A stretch of DNA of 64,000 nucleotides from Chrysomallon squamiferum. Lineage: Eukaryota; Mollusca; Gastropoda; Neomphalida; Peltospiridae. The translations under genes were made by a program, and so were the position numbers. Shown here one piece after another: positions 1-13,625 of the stretch (position 1 is the first letter of the stretch; the number at the start of each line of letters is the position of its first letter). The notes beneath the pieces are model-generated. The model was not told the origin of the DNA and made no database searches. It saw only the letters and a program-made list of their open reading frames with translations. Location: the NCBI GenBank assembly GCA_012295275.1, contig CM022667.1:17827245-17891244 (forward strand), read 5' to 3'.

Positions 1-436
1 TTTTTAATAAATTAAAATTGTGTTTAACTGCCATAAACAATTTGTATAATACTACAACAGGATTAACTGAAAACTATATCACTGAAGTGGTATCTCAGTT
101 AATACTGTATATTATTGTTCTAAAATAGTAAAAAGCGTTTCTGTGAAATAACAACATAACACACTGAACGTTTTTACATTATGAAAATAAAAACGTTTCA
201 GTGACAGAATCACCCACTGCTTCTTTGTTCTCCAGTTAATACTGAGTCAGTCTGTCAGTATTGCCATGCATCCTTATCTCTCACACACATATTCATAGAT
301 TCGTATAAATACAAACATATTTACATACATAATATAATAAAAGACACACACAGATTCTTACATACACATATATATACAGTAAATACAAATAATACATGTA
401 TGCATATAGATAAAAATACATTCGTGTTTGCCTGTC

Positions 437-492
<56 letters not shown>

Positions 493-502
493 ACATACAC
501 AC

Positions 503-568
<66 letters not shown>

Positions 569-598
569 ACACACACACACACACTTACACACACATCT
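437..598. repeat. Compound (TG)n-(GA)n-(CA)n microsatellite
   Basis: A (TG)n run turns into (GA)n at about 452 and then into (CA)n broken by CTTA. The TG and CA halves are complementary, so the tract can fold on itself around the GA segment. Confidence 0.9.
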
Positions 599-1806
599 GC
601 GCACTTGATTTATACATAACTTTCTGCATAGGAAATTCATTAATCAAGGAGAAATTATGTATAAAGCAAATATTTTAGGTCACTTTTGTCATTTTTCACT
701 TTAAAGGTGTCTGGGTATTGAACATTTTTAAAAGTTAATTTTTTTTTTTTTTGTAAGAAGCGACACGAACTCGATACATCTGACACGGCGAAAATGTTCG
801 CTTTTTTTTCTTTTTTTTTATTAAAATCGATAAATGTTTTGTGCCATCCAATGTGGCCTGAGTAAATTAACTTACATTTTGTTCTCTTGAGTATGTAACA
901 CGTGAATGCATTTACCACATAGCACATCCACACAAAGCAGGCACAGGTTTACACCTTATGTAATTAAATGCGTGTAATTGGCAGCATGGATATATACACA
1001 CATACGACTAATTGTATGTGTGTACGTATGAAGATATGTTTGTAATATATAATATATATTTTATTTGTTTATTTCATAGTTTACTTAAATAATAGGTATA
1101 TTATTTATAGGTGCATATATATTTGTCTATTGGAAAACGTTTTATTCATAATTTTCATAAGCGGTAACTTTTGTTGTTTATTTAATTTATTTATATTAAT
1201 TATAATAAAACACACACACACAAACACACACACACACACACACACATATACACGCACACTCACACAACCATACACTCACATATACATAAAGCAGGCAGTG
1301 GAACAGAATTAAATCAAGTTGTTATTACTTATATCATTGTATACATGCATAAATGTCAGATTACTGCTCGATTAATCAGCTTGAAAGGAACCGCCAATTT
1401 CGAATCAAATTAAGTTAAATGTATTGTTTTATTTATTTATTTTTTTATTTATTACACAAACAAACAAGTAAAATAGATCACACAAACATACAAGTAAACG
1501 AAGGAATGTTTAACATACCTCTAATCGGTGAACTGCAAGACAGACGCGAGGGTGTTTACACGACAACATCGCAGTGAGCCGACGTGCGGTGAAATGTTCG
1601 GCTTTAGCAGCTGCGGCTTAGTCGATAAGCTTAACGATTGGCGAGTCCATGTGGGAGATGACATTGATCAAGCTTGACTACGTAAATTAATTATTAACCT
1701 TGAAATATTCATAATATCAACGCTCGGAGGACACCGCTAAATATTATACTACTGCCCATACTGCCCAGACACGCCATTGTGGGCCCTTTGTATGTAAACG
1801 TGTTGT

Positions 1807-1807
<1 letters not shown>

Positions 1808-1897
<90 letters not shown>
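1808..1897. repeat. (GA)n microsatellite
   Basis: About 90 bp of uninterrupted GA dinucleotides. Confidence 0.95.
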
Positions 1898-1899
<2 letters not shown>

Positions 1900-3270
1900 A
1901 TAATCAAAGGTACAATATGAAATAATATAATGCAGTATGTAATAAAACCGTTAAGACATATTACGACAACCTAACTCTGTCTCTTGACTTTCTTTTTTCC
2001 TCTCTCTCCATCTATCTAGCAGTCTGCCTGTGCATCACCATCGCCACTACCACCGCTATAGCTACTACTAACGCAACAACAACAACAATTACTACTGCTG
2101 CTGCTGCTCTACTCGTACTACTACTCTGCTACCTGTACCATAACTACTTCTAAGTCTTTACTACTACTATAAGTATTAATAAAGTATAATTTAATATAAC
2201 ATAAAATAATCCCCAAAAGAACCTCAGAGACTGTAGGTTATATTCAAATGAAGGTATTAAAATATTCAATTAAATATGATAATTTAAATGTGATATATAT
2301 GTAGTACCGTTATGATTTAGAAATACTGTTATGTAATTACAGAGGCGGTTTTATGAGTTTAAATCAATTTAAAAATGTAAACAGCTGCAGAATATGATCG
2401 TTATTTTTTGTTTGTTATTTTTTTCCTTTTGTATTACTTTTTGCTTATTTATTTTCAGTTCATGTAAATATCAGTTCGTTTATTTATCCATATTATCTAA
2501 TTACTTATATGTTTATAATATTTTATATTATTTTATTTTAATTATTTATTTATTTATTTACTTATTTATATATTTAGCTTTTATTTATTTGTATAATTAC
2601 TTATTTATTTATTCTATTCTGTTCTGTTCTATTATTTTTACTTAATTTCCACATCCAATTTCAGTTAATAAATTAGCATAACAATAAAAGAAAAGAATTA
2701 AGAAATATTTTTGAGCCGTCATTTTATACACGTACTTCGTGAAGTCAAAACAACAGACTAATTTTAATTTTAAAAGTTTAGAAATTTGTTATGTATTCGC
2801 ACGATATTTTGTACAGTTTTAAAGTATTTTTTAAATTTATTTTCTTCATTTATTTACTTAACAGATAATAAGAAAATCTCAATTAATAATAATAAAAAAA
2901 AAAAAAAAAAAACATGACTGACAAAGGAAAGAAGATTATACAGAGAAAGAAGTAAGATCAACAGAATACAAAGTAAGAAAGACTGCATGAATGAATGAAT
3001 GAATGAATAATCGATAAACTAAACTAAATTAGACAAAAAGAAATGAAAATTAATGAACGAGAGAAGAAAATAAAAATAAGAATGAAAGCGACAAGAAGAG
3101 AGAAAATACATATGAAAGGAAAGAAAGATAGTTTAAAAAATGACTGAATGAATGGAAAATGATGGAATATATAAAGGTTAATCAATTTTTTATCGAAATG
3201 TATATTAACTAATTTTTCGGAGCTTTTCCTTATTTTTGTACTTTAAGAAAGAAAGAAAAGCAGCCAGTTG

Positions 3271-3395
3271 ACACAGGTAGATAATTGTATTTGTAACACA
3301 GGTAGATAATTGTATTTGTAACACAGGTAGATAATTGTATTTGTAACACAGGTAGATAATTGTATTTGTAACACAGGTAGATAATTGTATTTGTA
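3271..3395. repeat. 25-bp minisatellite, five identical copies
   Basis: Five copies of a 25-bp unit begin at 3271, 3296, 3321, 3346 and 3371. Each contains GGTAGATAATTGTATTTG. They look identical by eye, so the array is recent or kept homogeneous. Confidence 0.93.
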
Positions 3396-4358
3396 AAGAT
3401 AAAAAATTGAAAAATTAAAGGAATCGTTGAACAAGTAACATAGAGTAAATAAACAAACAGTCTAATAAAATATTGTTTCTGATAACTCGATAACATCAAA
3501 CACACGTCATAAACAACAAAGAAACATGAAACAAAAGAAAGGAAAGAATGACAGATGAAAAATCAAACACAAAGGTAAAATAAACAAAAAATGGAAACAA
3601 AGACGAACAAAAAAGAAAAGGAAGAAAAAGAATTAAGTGAGATACTAACAAACAGTAAGAAAAAAGAAAAGAAAGAAGCTAAATAAGAAGATACAATAAT
3701 AGTGTAATGGTGTAACAGAAACAAAATGGAAAACAAAGAAAATAACGAAAAGAAAGAAACAATATTTAATATGATAATAACAGTAATAATAATAATAATA
3801 TAAATGAAAACTGAAGAAAGCATGGAAGTGAAAAAGAACTGAATCACGTTGATGTTGTTTGTGTTAGTATGTACAAATGTGATGTAGAGCTCGATCAGTC
3901 AACTTCAAAGAAACCGCCAGTTTCCAATATATTTAATTATATTCATCTAGGTTCAGGTGCTTCAATAATTAATCAGTGATTTGTATTACCTGTTCAGACA
4001 GATGTTTACTGACATCGGTTTCAGAAATGACGATGTTTATAAATAATTTCATTATTATATTGTTTGGTCAACAGAAAATGTATAATATAGATAATTTAAA
4101 GAACCTGTATCTACGTATTATATATTTAATTATGTACGTACGTATGAAGTGACCTGCGTGTGTATGAATGTATAATTATATGTATGTTTGTATGTATGTT
4201 TTTATTATGTATTTATGTTTGTATATTATGTGTTAATTTTTTTAGTTTATTTATATAATTGACATACTCATAGCATAGCACACACCATGGTTGCAATGGA
4301 AATATTTAAGGATTAAACACTAACTACTAAAATATGCCCTACTGTTATGCAAACAAAG

Positions 4359-4402
<44 letters not shown>

Positions 4403-4600
4403 ATATATACACACACATATTCTAAGTATCAAACGACAACACATACAATAAAAATGATATAACACTGATTATAAAATGCCTTGATATTTAGAAGCCTTAC
4501 AGATATTCTAAAAATAGTTTAAATAATTGATATATGGCAAACAAATAGTTATAATTATCACATACACACACAAACGCACACACATAAACAGCCACCCACC

Positions 4601-4631
<31 letters not shown>

Positions 4632-5558
4632 TAAGTTTATTATAAAATATATAAAAAATATTTAACAAAATTTAAATTAAATAAAAAATAGTTCGTACAC
4701 GTACGAATGATAAACGTATAGTTTGTCTTACTGTCTAACTCTGGTGTTTGTCTTTGTATATTTTCAAACTTATTAACTGAAATCTAAGAAACTGTTAACA
4801 TCGCTAACGTAGGGCCTCAGTCTGAATATACCTTTTCACACAGCAGCTTTTCCAATAGATTAAACTTATTATATTTTACCATCATATCATTATTAATTTG
4901 GTATCATCACTGTAATCATCATCATAATCATAATAATTATAATCATAACAATCATCATAATCTTTATTATCATCAGCCGGTTCTTTTAATGATCGTAAGC
5001 ATTATAATATAATTTTGTTTCATTAACTCAAATACTATTAAAGAACGGTTACTGATATATCAAATTATATAGACAGATATGTAGATAGGCGAACTTACAG
5101 ACAGTAGATTACAGACAAACAAAGTACATTATTACAGATAGAGAGATAAACTAAAATACACAAAGTAGATAAACAGACAAACAGAAAGTATATTAATAGA
5201 CAAATATAGACAAAAATACAGACAGTAGATAGACAGAGAGAGATATAAATAGATTAAATAGATTAGATGAACATACAAAGGGATGAACTTACAGAGAAAC
5301 AGATTACATAAAAGTGCATTGTAAATACGATTTATCATGTTGGTTGCATCAGTACTCTGGTAAACTGGCGAATTCAGCAGGCACTGATGTAGCAAATACG
5401 AAATGTAACTCAGTAACATTTTAAGGACATGATACTTAAGAAAATCGCTATAATTTATTATAATGTGATAAATTAAAATATTAGTAGAAGCACTAGCAAA
5501 GCATTAGTAGCAGCCGTGACAGAAATATTAGTTGTTGTAGTAGTAACAGAAGCAGCAG

Positions 5559-5611
5559 TTTACTACTACTACTACTACTACTACTAGTAGTAGTAGTAGT
5601 AGTAGTAGTAA
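5559..5611. repeat. (CTA)n/(TAG)n perfect inverted repeat
   Basis: A run of CTA triplets switches to TAG triplets at a CTAG centre near 5585, giving two arms of about 25 bp that are reverse complements with no spacer. More TAG repeats continue to about 5630. The arrangement can extrude as a hairpin or cruciform. Confidence 0.85.
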
Positions 5612-5930
5612 TAGTAGTAGTAGTAGTAGTCTTCTAAATAAAACGAGAACAAGGAAAACAATAAAGATATATAAAATAAAACAACTATACAATGATGAAA
5701 ACTGAAAGAAAAAAGTAAGCAAGCAAATAAGTAAATAAATGTATTATATCATAATAGTATTTGAATCGTTTTATAACTTTAAAGTAAGAACTGTCCGTGG
5801 GTATAAAATATAACCTAACGAACGTTTTTAACTAAACTATATTATTTATTATTGAAAACACTCCACGTATAACAATGTTTTACCAAAATTACATTATTTA
5901 CTATAAAAAAAAACACCTACGCTTAACAGT

Positions 5931-6110
5931 TTTTACAAAATAACATTATGAAAAAAACGTATAACAACACGTTTTACTAACATTATGAAAAAAACGTATA
6001 ACAACATGTTTTACAAAATAACATTATGAAAAAAACGTATAACAAAATGTTTTACAAAATAACATTATGAAAAAAACACGTATAACAACGACATGTTTTT
6101 ATTAAAAAAA
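5931..6110. repeat. Degenerate ~41-bp tandem repeat
   Basis: About four imperfect copies of a unit containing AACATTATGAAAAAAACG followed by TATAACAACATGTTTTAC. Copies differ mainly in A-run length and small indels. Confidence 0.75.
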
Positions 6111-7963
6111 AAAACCAAAACCCCAAAACACGTATACCAACATGTATAACTAGATTGGCAAAAGCAAACTTTATTTTAATACAACATTTATGTTATGTAA
6201 TATGATTTTTAAAATATTAGAAGGAATATATTTGTTTTTATACATTACTGTCTGCTGTTTAAATGTCTGGTTAAATTTATAAAACCGCCTATTTTCAGTG
6301 TGTCTGTGCTTATACATACATACATGAATATATGTATGTTTAATGAATTTGCTTATGCATACAGACAAAAACAGAATAAAATCCAATAACAATCTAGATT
6401 TGAATCCGTGAGTTATTATAATATTTACATACATTAATACATAAATACATCTACAAACAATATACATATAGACACACAAACATACACATATTTGTTTTTA
6501 ATTCAAATAATCAAACAGTATAAGTAGATCAAACTGTATTACTATTTGTTTTGTTTCAAAATGGTTATTTTGTTTCTGTGTAATGAAATTCACTTGAAGG
6601 AGATCTCTTTCAGTAAATATGAAGTATTCTCCTCTCATATTTGGATGCTTCCTTGATTATGTAGACTCGACTGTAGTCACATCTGTTCATAAAATATCGA
6701 ATTTTTTATTACGCTGTTTTAGAAACACATTTAACTGTAAATAACTATTACCTTCCTGTTGTATAAATATTATACTATCTATTTGCAATTAATTAATTAG
6801 TTAAGTTGCAAATTATCTCTTTGATTTCTTCCTCGTTGGTTTATTTAAGGAATGTTTAACAACAAGACTAACCTACAGTTACATTGCAAGTTGCGGTCAT
6901 AAGGATATATTAATATACAATAAGCTGTAGTAATGGTGATGGTAGTAGTACAGGACTCGACGTGTATCTAAAAATAAAAAAATTATTCATATTTCAGCTT
7001 TCAGGTGAAGGAAAACGTGTACTTGATCATTCACTTTTGTAGTAAAAATATGCTTCGAAGAGTTACTTATGCAAATATACCAACATATATGATATTGAAA
7101 TTCGTCTTTATCAAACGCATTTTAACCAACCAGTCCAACAAATCGTTTCAAAGACTACAGAAAACATTTGGGAATGTTCGGATTTGTCCACGAATTCGGC
7201 CGAGATGATCCGAATGGACACCATCAGTTTTACGAAACTGAGTCAGCGAAACTAAGGGAAGCCGAAACGTCCACTTTATCGAACTACGAGCACATTTTTT
7301 TATGTGAAATAAATTATTAATAGTGGTTCTTGTGTTATAATGTATAGAACAAAAAAGGCCGCCATACTTTTTTGAAATTTGGCGCCCTGGTAGTAGTAAC
7401 AGTAGTAGAGGTAGAAGTAGTAATATAATTATACTACATCATCATCAATACTAGCATTACTAGTGTACTGCTACTACTGCTATTGCTATTACTATTTCTG
7501 TTAATGCTAATAATATTAATGATAATTATCATCACATTCACAAACAAAATCATGATAACAGCAACAATAACAATAAACCAGTTTTAAAGTACAAATGACC
7601 TTCAAAATTCTAATTTAGGATAATTCTGATTTTACGGTTTTGTTTTGTGATTTAGCCTTGCAGAATCATTATATATCTGTTTGATTCTGTGAACTGAAAG
7701 TCAGCGCATTTTGTACAGCGGAATTTCAAATTATGTACTATAAAACGCCTACACTACACATGTTACAAGATCGATTGGAAATACATGTCACATACACATT
7801 CTATAGATATATCATACCTTCATTAATTTTTTTTTCTCTCTCTCTCTCTCTCTCTCTCAAAAAAAAAAAAAATAAAATAAAAAATCATCGAGAATTTACA
7901 CAACCGAATAGAATATTTTTTAAAATAAAAAAACAAAACAAAAAAAACTAACTAACTAATTAA

Positions 7964-7964
7964 C

Positions 7965-8011
<47 letters not shown>
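7964..8011. repeat. (AAAT)n microsatellite
   Basis: About twelve AAAT units; the counterpart in the second block copy is near 12330-12378. Confidence 0.9.
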
Positions 8012-9249
8012 GGCTCTTTAAAATCCTGTTTTTTATTCAACCTTTTACATTAACATCTAGGTGTTGTTGTTTTTTTATCAGTTACGTAATTAAGTTCGAT
8101 CCGACGTCAGATGAAAGATAGCCGGTTTTTGACATGACTAAGTACTGAATTCACTTCTGCAAAGGTTTAATTTACAAAGGTTAATAAATTTAACAATGAA
8201 ATTTAAGTTTTATTTGCTTTAAGAAATAAACCCATTGTAACAACTGCAGAAAATTTAAATTATGCGAATTATTTTTCCATGATGCTCTATACTGATTTTA
8301 AAGTAGCAAGCAGATAAATGTAGATACAGCTAACGTCAAGGAATCGGGGCGGATCTAGTAGTCAGTTTGCTGGGTTCTAAATTTAAATCATAAAAGTTAA
8401 AAGTATTTTGGTTGCATGTTCCTATCCTACATACATAATTGGTTCAGAAATGATTAAATAATAATTTCAAAAAAAGTGTTTCATGATAAATAAATAATTT
8501 AATAATTTACTAATGAGACGAAGGTAAAGAAGAAGAAGAGAAAAAACATAATAATCATAATTCTAATAATCATAATAATAATACTTTACCGGGATATACA
8601 TATACACAGTACTATTATTTATTTTTAATTTAAATGTATTTAACTCTGATAGACGAAATAAATAACATAATGTAATAGAGTTTAATTTAGATCTAAACAA
8701 AATACTGCGGCGCTTGCCTACGTAGAAAATGCAATCATTTCAGAATAACATAAAAAGAAAATAAATTTATACCTTCGTCCTGTAAGAAATACAGGTATAT
8801 TCATTTCTAAACGTTCATGCAGTGTAACACGTAACATCACAAATAACTCAGAAGATATGTAACTTCTAACTGAATGCCGACACAATGTTTAATTTGTGTT
8901 TTGTTTTTAATGAAAAAATTCAATGTTTAATTTGTATTTTGTTTTTAATGAAAACAACACAATTTTTATTTTTATCTTGTTTTTAACGTAAACCTTAAAA
9001 AGGTTTCATTTATATTTTGTTTTTAATGAAAAGAATACAATGTGTGTTTTGGTTTAGTTTTTAGTGAAAACACAACAAACGTATATCAACACGAGCTGAA
9101 CGGGATAACAGGAAAGATAACGTTTGGAAAATATAACAAAATGAATTAAAAGTTAATAGATAGACGGACAGATAGTCAGACAGAAAGACAGACAGATAGT
9201 CAGACAGAAAGACAGACAGACAGATACACTTTTTCAAAGGATGGTAATA

Positions 9250-11258
9250 TTCATGTGAGAGAGAGAAAGAAAAAATAAGTGAGATATACGCAATGTGAGA
9301 AAAGATTGAGGCAAGGGAACAGAAAATTGAGTAAGACAGAGAAAAGAGAGAGGGAAAGAGAAAGACAACGGTGAACGAATAGAGAGAAGAGAAAGACAAG
9401 AATGAGAGAAGCGAGAGAGAAGGAAGACAAGGACGAGTGAAGAAAGAGAAGAGAGTGAAGAGAAAGACAAGGGTAAGAAAAGAGAGAGTGAAGAGAAAGA
9501 CAAGGATAAGAGAATAGAGAGTTAAGAGAAAGAAAAGGATGAGAAAAGAGAGAAGAGAAAGACAAGGATAAGAGAATAGAGAGTTAAGAGAAAGACAAGG
9601 GTAAGAAAAGAGAGAAGAGAAAGACAAGGATAAGAGAATAGAGAGTTAAGAGAAAGACAAGGATGAGAGAAGAAAGAAGAGAAAGACAAGGATGAAAAAA
9701 TAGAGAGTGAAGAGAAAGACAAGGATGAGAGAAGAGAAACACAAGGGTGAGAAAATAGAGAGTGAAGAGAAAGACAAGGATGAGAAAATAGAGAGTGAAG
9801 AGAAAGACAAGGATGAGAAAATAGAGAGTGAAGAGAAAGACAAGAGTGAGAAAATAGAGAGAAGAGAAAGACAAGGATGAGAAAAAGAAGAGAAGAACAA
9901 GGAGAGAAAGAGAGAGAAGAAAAGACAAGAGAGAGAAAAAGAAAAGACAAGGATAAGAGAATAAGAGAGAAGAGAAAAGAATAAGAGAGAGAAAAGACAA
10001 AAAAGAAGGAAAGAGAATAAGAAGAGAAGAGAAAGACAAGGATAAGAGAAGAGAGAAGAGAAAAAGACAAGGAGAAAAGAGAGAGAAAGAGAAAGACAAG
10101 GATAAGAGAATAGAGAGAGAAGAGAAAGACAAGGAGAAGAGAAGAGAAAGGAAGAGAAAAAGAAGAGAAGAGAAAGAGAAAGAAAGAAGAAAAGGGTAAG
10201 ACAAGGATGAGAAAAAAGAAAGAGAAGAAAGAAGAAAGGAGAAAAAGAAAGACAAGGGTAAAAAAAAGAGAAGAGAAAGAGAAAGACAAGGAGAAGAGAA
10301 AGACAAGGGTGAAAATAGAGAAGAGAAAGACAAGGATGAGAAAAAGAGAGAAGAGAAAGACAAGGAGAAAAAGAGAGAAGAGAAAGAGAAAAGACAAGAG
10401 AAGAAAAAGAGAAGAGAAAAGACAAGGATGAGAAAAAAAGACAAGGAAAGAGAAGGGAGAAAGAGAAAAGAGAGAAGAGAAAGACAAGGATGAGAAAAGA
10501 GAGAAGAGAAAGACAAGGATGAGAAAATAGAGAGAAGAGAAAAGACAAGGAAGAGAGAATAGAGAGAAGAGAAAGACAAGGATGAGAAAATAGAAGAAGA
10601 GAAAGAAGAGAAAATAGAGAGAAGAGAAAGAAAATAGAAAAAGAGAGAAGAGAAAGACAAAGAAATGAGAAAACAAGGAGAGAAAATAGAGAGAAGAGAA
10701 AGACAAGGAAGAGAAAATAGAAGAAGAGAAAGACAAGGATGAGAAAATAGAGAAGAGAAAGACAAGGATGAGAAAATAGAGAGAAAGAGAAAGACAAGGA
10801 TGAGAAAATAGAGAGAAGAGAAAGACAAGGATGAGAAAATAGAGAGTGAAGAGAAAGACAAGGATGAGAAAATAGAGAGAAGAGAAAGACAAGGATGAGA
10901 AAATAGAGAGAGAAGAGAAAGACAAGGATGAGAAAATAGAGAGAAGAGAAAGACAAGGATGAGAAAAATAGAGAGAAGAGAAAGACAAGGATGAGAAAAG
11001 AGAGAAGAGAAAGACAAGGATGAGAAATAGAAGAGAGAAAGACAAGGATGAAAAAATAGAGAGAAGAGAAAGACAAGGAAGAGAAAAGAGAAGAGAAAGA
11101 GAAAGACAAGGATGAGAAAACAAGAAAAAGAGAAAGAGAAAGACAAGGATGAGAGAATAGAAAAAGAGAAAGACAAAGACAAGGATGAGAAAACAGAGAA
11201 GAGAAAGAGAAAGACAAGGAAGAGAAAGAAAGGATAGAGAGAAGAGAAAGACAAGGAT
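9250..11258. repeat. Purine-rich minisatellite, first copy, truncated by gap
   Basis: About 2 kb of G/A-rich DNA on the plus strand built on a degenerate GAGAAAGACAAGGATGAGAA unit with variable spacers. The complementary strand is open for hundreds of codons in several frames because CT-rich DNA rarely forms stops; the translation is Ser/Leu/Phe/Pro low complexity. Unit length is irregular, unlike the regular 31-bp phase at the far end of the second copy. Confidence 0.93.
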
Positions 11259-11458
11259 NNNNNNNNNNNNNNNNNNNNNNNNNNNNNNNNNNNNNNNNNN
11301 NNNNNNNNNNNNNNNNNNNNNNNNNNNNNNNNNNNNNNNNNNNNNNNNNNNNNNNNNNNNNNNNNNNNNNNNNNNNNNNNNNNNNNNNNNNNNNNNNNNN
11401 NNNNNNNNNNNNNNNNNNNNNNNNNNNNNNNNNNNNNNNNNNNNNNNNNNNNNNNNNN
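11259..11458. other. Assembly gap, exactly 200 N
   Basis: Two hundred consecutive N. The round length indicates a scaffolding placeholder rather than a measured gap. Confidence 0.99.
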
Positions 11459-12331
11459 AAATATACCAACATATGATATTGAAATCTGTCTTTATCAAAC
11501 GCATTTTAAATAACCAGTCCAACAAAAATCGTTTCAAAGACTACAGAAAACATTTGGGAATGTTCGGATTTGTCCACGAATTCGGCCGAGATGATCCGAA
11601 TGGACACCATCAGTTTTAATGAAACTGAGTCATGAAACTAAGGGAAGCCGAAACGTCCACTTTATCGAACTACGAGCACATTTTTTATGTGAAATAAATT
11701 ATTAATAGTGGTTCTGTTTATAATGTATAGAACAAAAAGGCCATACTTTTTGAAATTTGGCGCCCTGGTAGTAGTAACAGTAGTAGAGGTAGAAGTAGTA
11801 ATATAATTATACTACATCATCATCAATACTAGCATTACTAGTGTACTGCTACTACTGCTATTGCTATTACTATTTCTGTTAATGCTAATAATATTAATGA
11901 TAATTATCATCACATTCACAAACAAAATCATGATAACAGCAACAATAACAATAAACCAGTTTTAAAGTACAAAATGACCTTCAAAATTCTAATTTAGGAT
12001 AATTCTGATTTTACGGTTTTGTTTTGTGATTTAGCCTTGCAGAATCATTATATATCTGTTTGATTCTGTGAACTGAAAGTCAGCGCATTTTGCAATAAAG
12101 GAAATTTCAAATTGTACTATAAAAACGCCTACACTACACATGTTACAAGATCGATTTGGAAATACATGTCACATACACATTCTATAGATATATCATACCT
12201 TTCATTAATTTTTTTTTTCTCTCAAAAAAAAAAAAAAAAAAATAAAATAAAAAATCATCGAGAATTTACACAACTGAATAGAATATTTTTAAAAATAAAA
12301 ACAAAACAAAAAAACTAACTAACTAATTAAC

Positions 12332-12378
<47 letters not shown>

Positions 12379-13625
12379 GGCTCTTTTAAAATCCTGTTTT
12401 TATTCAACCTTTTACATTAACATCTAGGTGTTGTTGTTTTCTTTATCAGTTACGTAATTAAGTTCGATCCGACGTCAGATGAAAGATAGCCGGTTTTTGA
12501 CATGACTAAGTACTGAATTCACTTCGCAAAGGTTTAATTTTACAAAGGTTAATAAATTTAACAATGAAATTTAAGTTTTATTTGCTTTTAAGAAATAAAC
12601 CCATTGTAACAACTGCAGAAAATTTAAATTATGCGAATTATTTTCCATGAAGCTCTATACTGATTTTTTTAAAGTAGCAAGCAGATAAATGTAGATACAG
12701 CTAACGTCAAGGAATCGGGGCGGATCTAGTAGTCAGTTTGTTGGTTCTAAATTTAAATCATAAAAGTTAAAAAGTATTTTGGTTGCATGTTCCTATCCTA
12801 CATACATAATTGGTTCAGAAAATGATTAAATAATAATTTCAAAAAGTGTTTCATGATAAATAAATAATTTAATAATTTACTAATGAGACGAAGATAAAGA
12901 AGAAGAAGAGAAAACATAATAATCATAATTCTAATAATCATAATAATAATACTTTACCGGGATATACATATACACAGTACTATTATTTATTTTTTAATTT
13001 AAAATGTATTTAACTCTGATAGACGAAATAAATAACATAATGTAATAGAGTTTAATTTAGATCTAAACAAAATACTGCGGCGCTTGCCTACGTAGAAAAA
13101 TGCAATCATTTCAGAATAACATAAAAAGAAAAATAAATTTATACCTTCGTCCTGTAAGAAATACAGGTATATTCATTTCTAAACGTTCATGCAGTGTAAC
13201 ACGTAACATCACAAATAACTCAGAAGATATGTAACTTCTAACTGAATGCCGACAATGTTTTAATTTGTGTTTTGTTTTTAATGAAAAATTCAATGTTTAA
13301 TTTGTATTTTGTTTTTAATGAAAACAACACAATTTTTATTTTTATCTTGTTTTAACGTAAACCTTAAAAAGGTTTCATTTATATTTTGTTTTAATGAAAA
13401 GAATACAATGTGTGTTTTGGTTTAGTTTTTAGTGAAACACAACAAACGTATATCAACACGAGCTGAACGGGATAACAGGAAAGATAACGTTTGGAAAATA
13501 TAACAAAATGAATTAAAAGTTAATAGATAGACGGACAGATAGTCAGACAGAAAGACAGACAGATAGTCAGACAGAAAGACAGACAGACAGATACACTTTT
13601 TTCAAAGGATGGTAATATTCATGTG
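11459..13625. repeat. Second copy of duplicated block, unique part
   Basis: Near-identical to 7073-9260. Differences are mostly one-base changes in homopolymers and short repeats: a shorter CT tract before the A-run, GTTTATAATG against GTGTTATAATG, and AAAAAGGCCATAC against AAAAAAGGCCGCCATAC. That pattern is more like uncorrected long-read or haplotype differences than ancient divergence. Confidence 0.9.

Larger units (their letters stand above)
1..7072. other. AT-rich intergenic DNA, no gene seen
   Basis: I see no convincing exon on either strand. The stretch is low-complexity DNA: a (TG)(GA)(CA) compound microsatellite at 437-598, CA-rich DNA at 1208-1265, (GA)n at 1808-1897, TTTA-type repeats near 2530-2630, a 25-bp minisatellite at 3271-3395, (TG)n near 4365-4393, a (CTA)/(TAG) inverted repeat at 5559-5611 and a ~41-bp degenerate tandem repeat at 5931-6110. 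Open frames here are microsatellite translations. A block at 1520-1690 is clearly richer in G+C than its surroundings but has no long open frame; it could be a buried regulatory sequence or an old transposon. Confidence 0.7.
7073..11258. repeat. First copy of duplicated block (up to N gap)
   Basis: From 7073 the sequence matches 11459 onward: the same order of unique sequence, the same TAG-rich, AAAT and CT repeats, the same GACAGATAGTCAGACAG motif, then entry into the purine-rich minisatellite. The unique part is ~2.19 kb here and ~2.17 kb in the second copy. No gene is visible in it. A short conserved-looking stretch at 7085-7330 contains GCCGAAACGTCC, a phrase I associate with the ends of dispersed invertebrate retroelements (inference). 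The minisatellite part covers about 9250-11258 and runs into the gap. Confidence 0.9.

Noticed and set aside
7085-7330. Hammerhead-ribozyme-like phrases near GCCGAAACGTCC, as in Penelope-like element ends
   Set aside because: The CUGAUGA core and paired stems are not present, so no ribozyme can be claimed.
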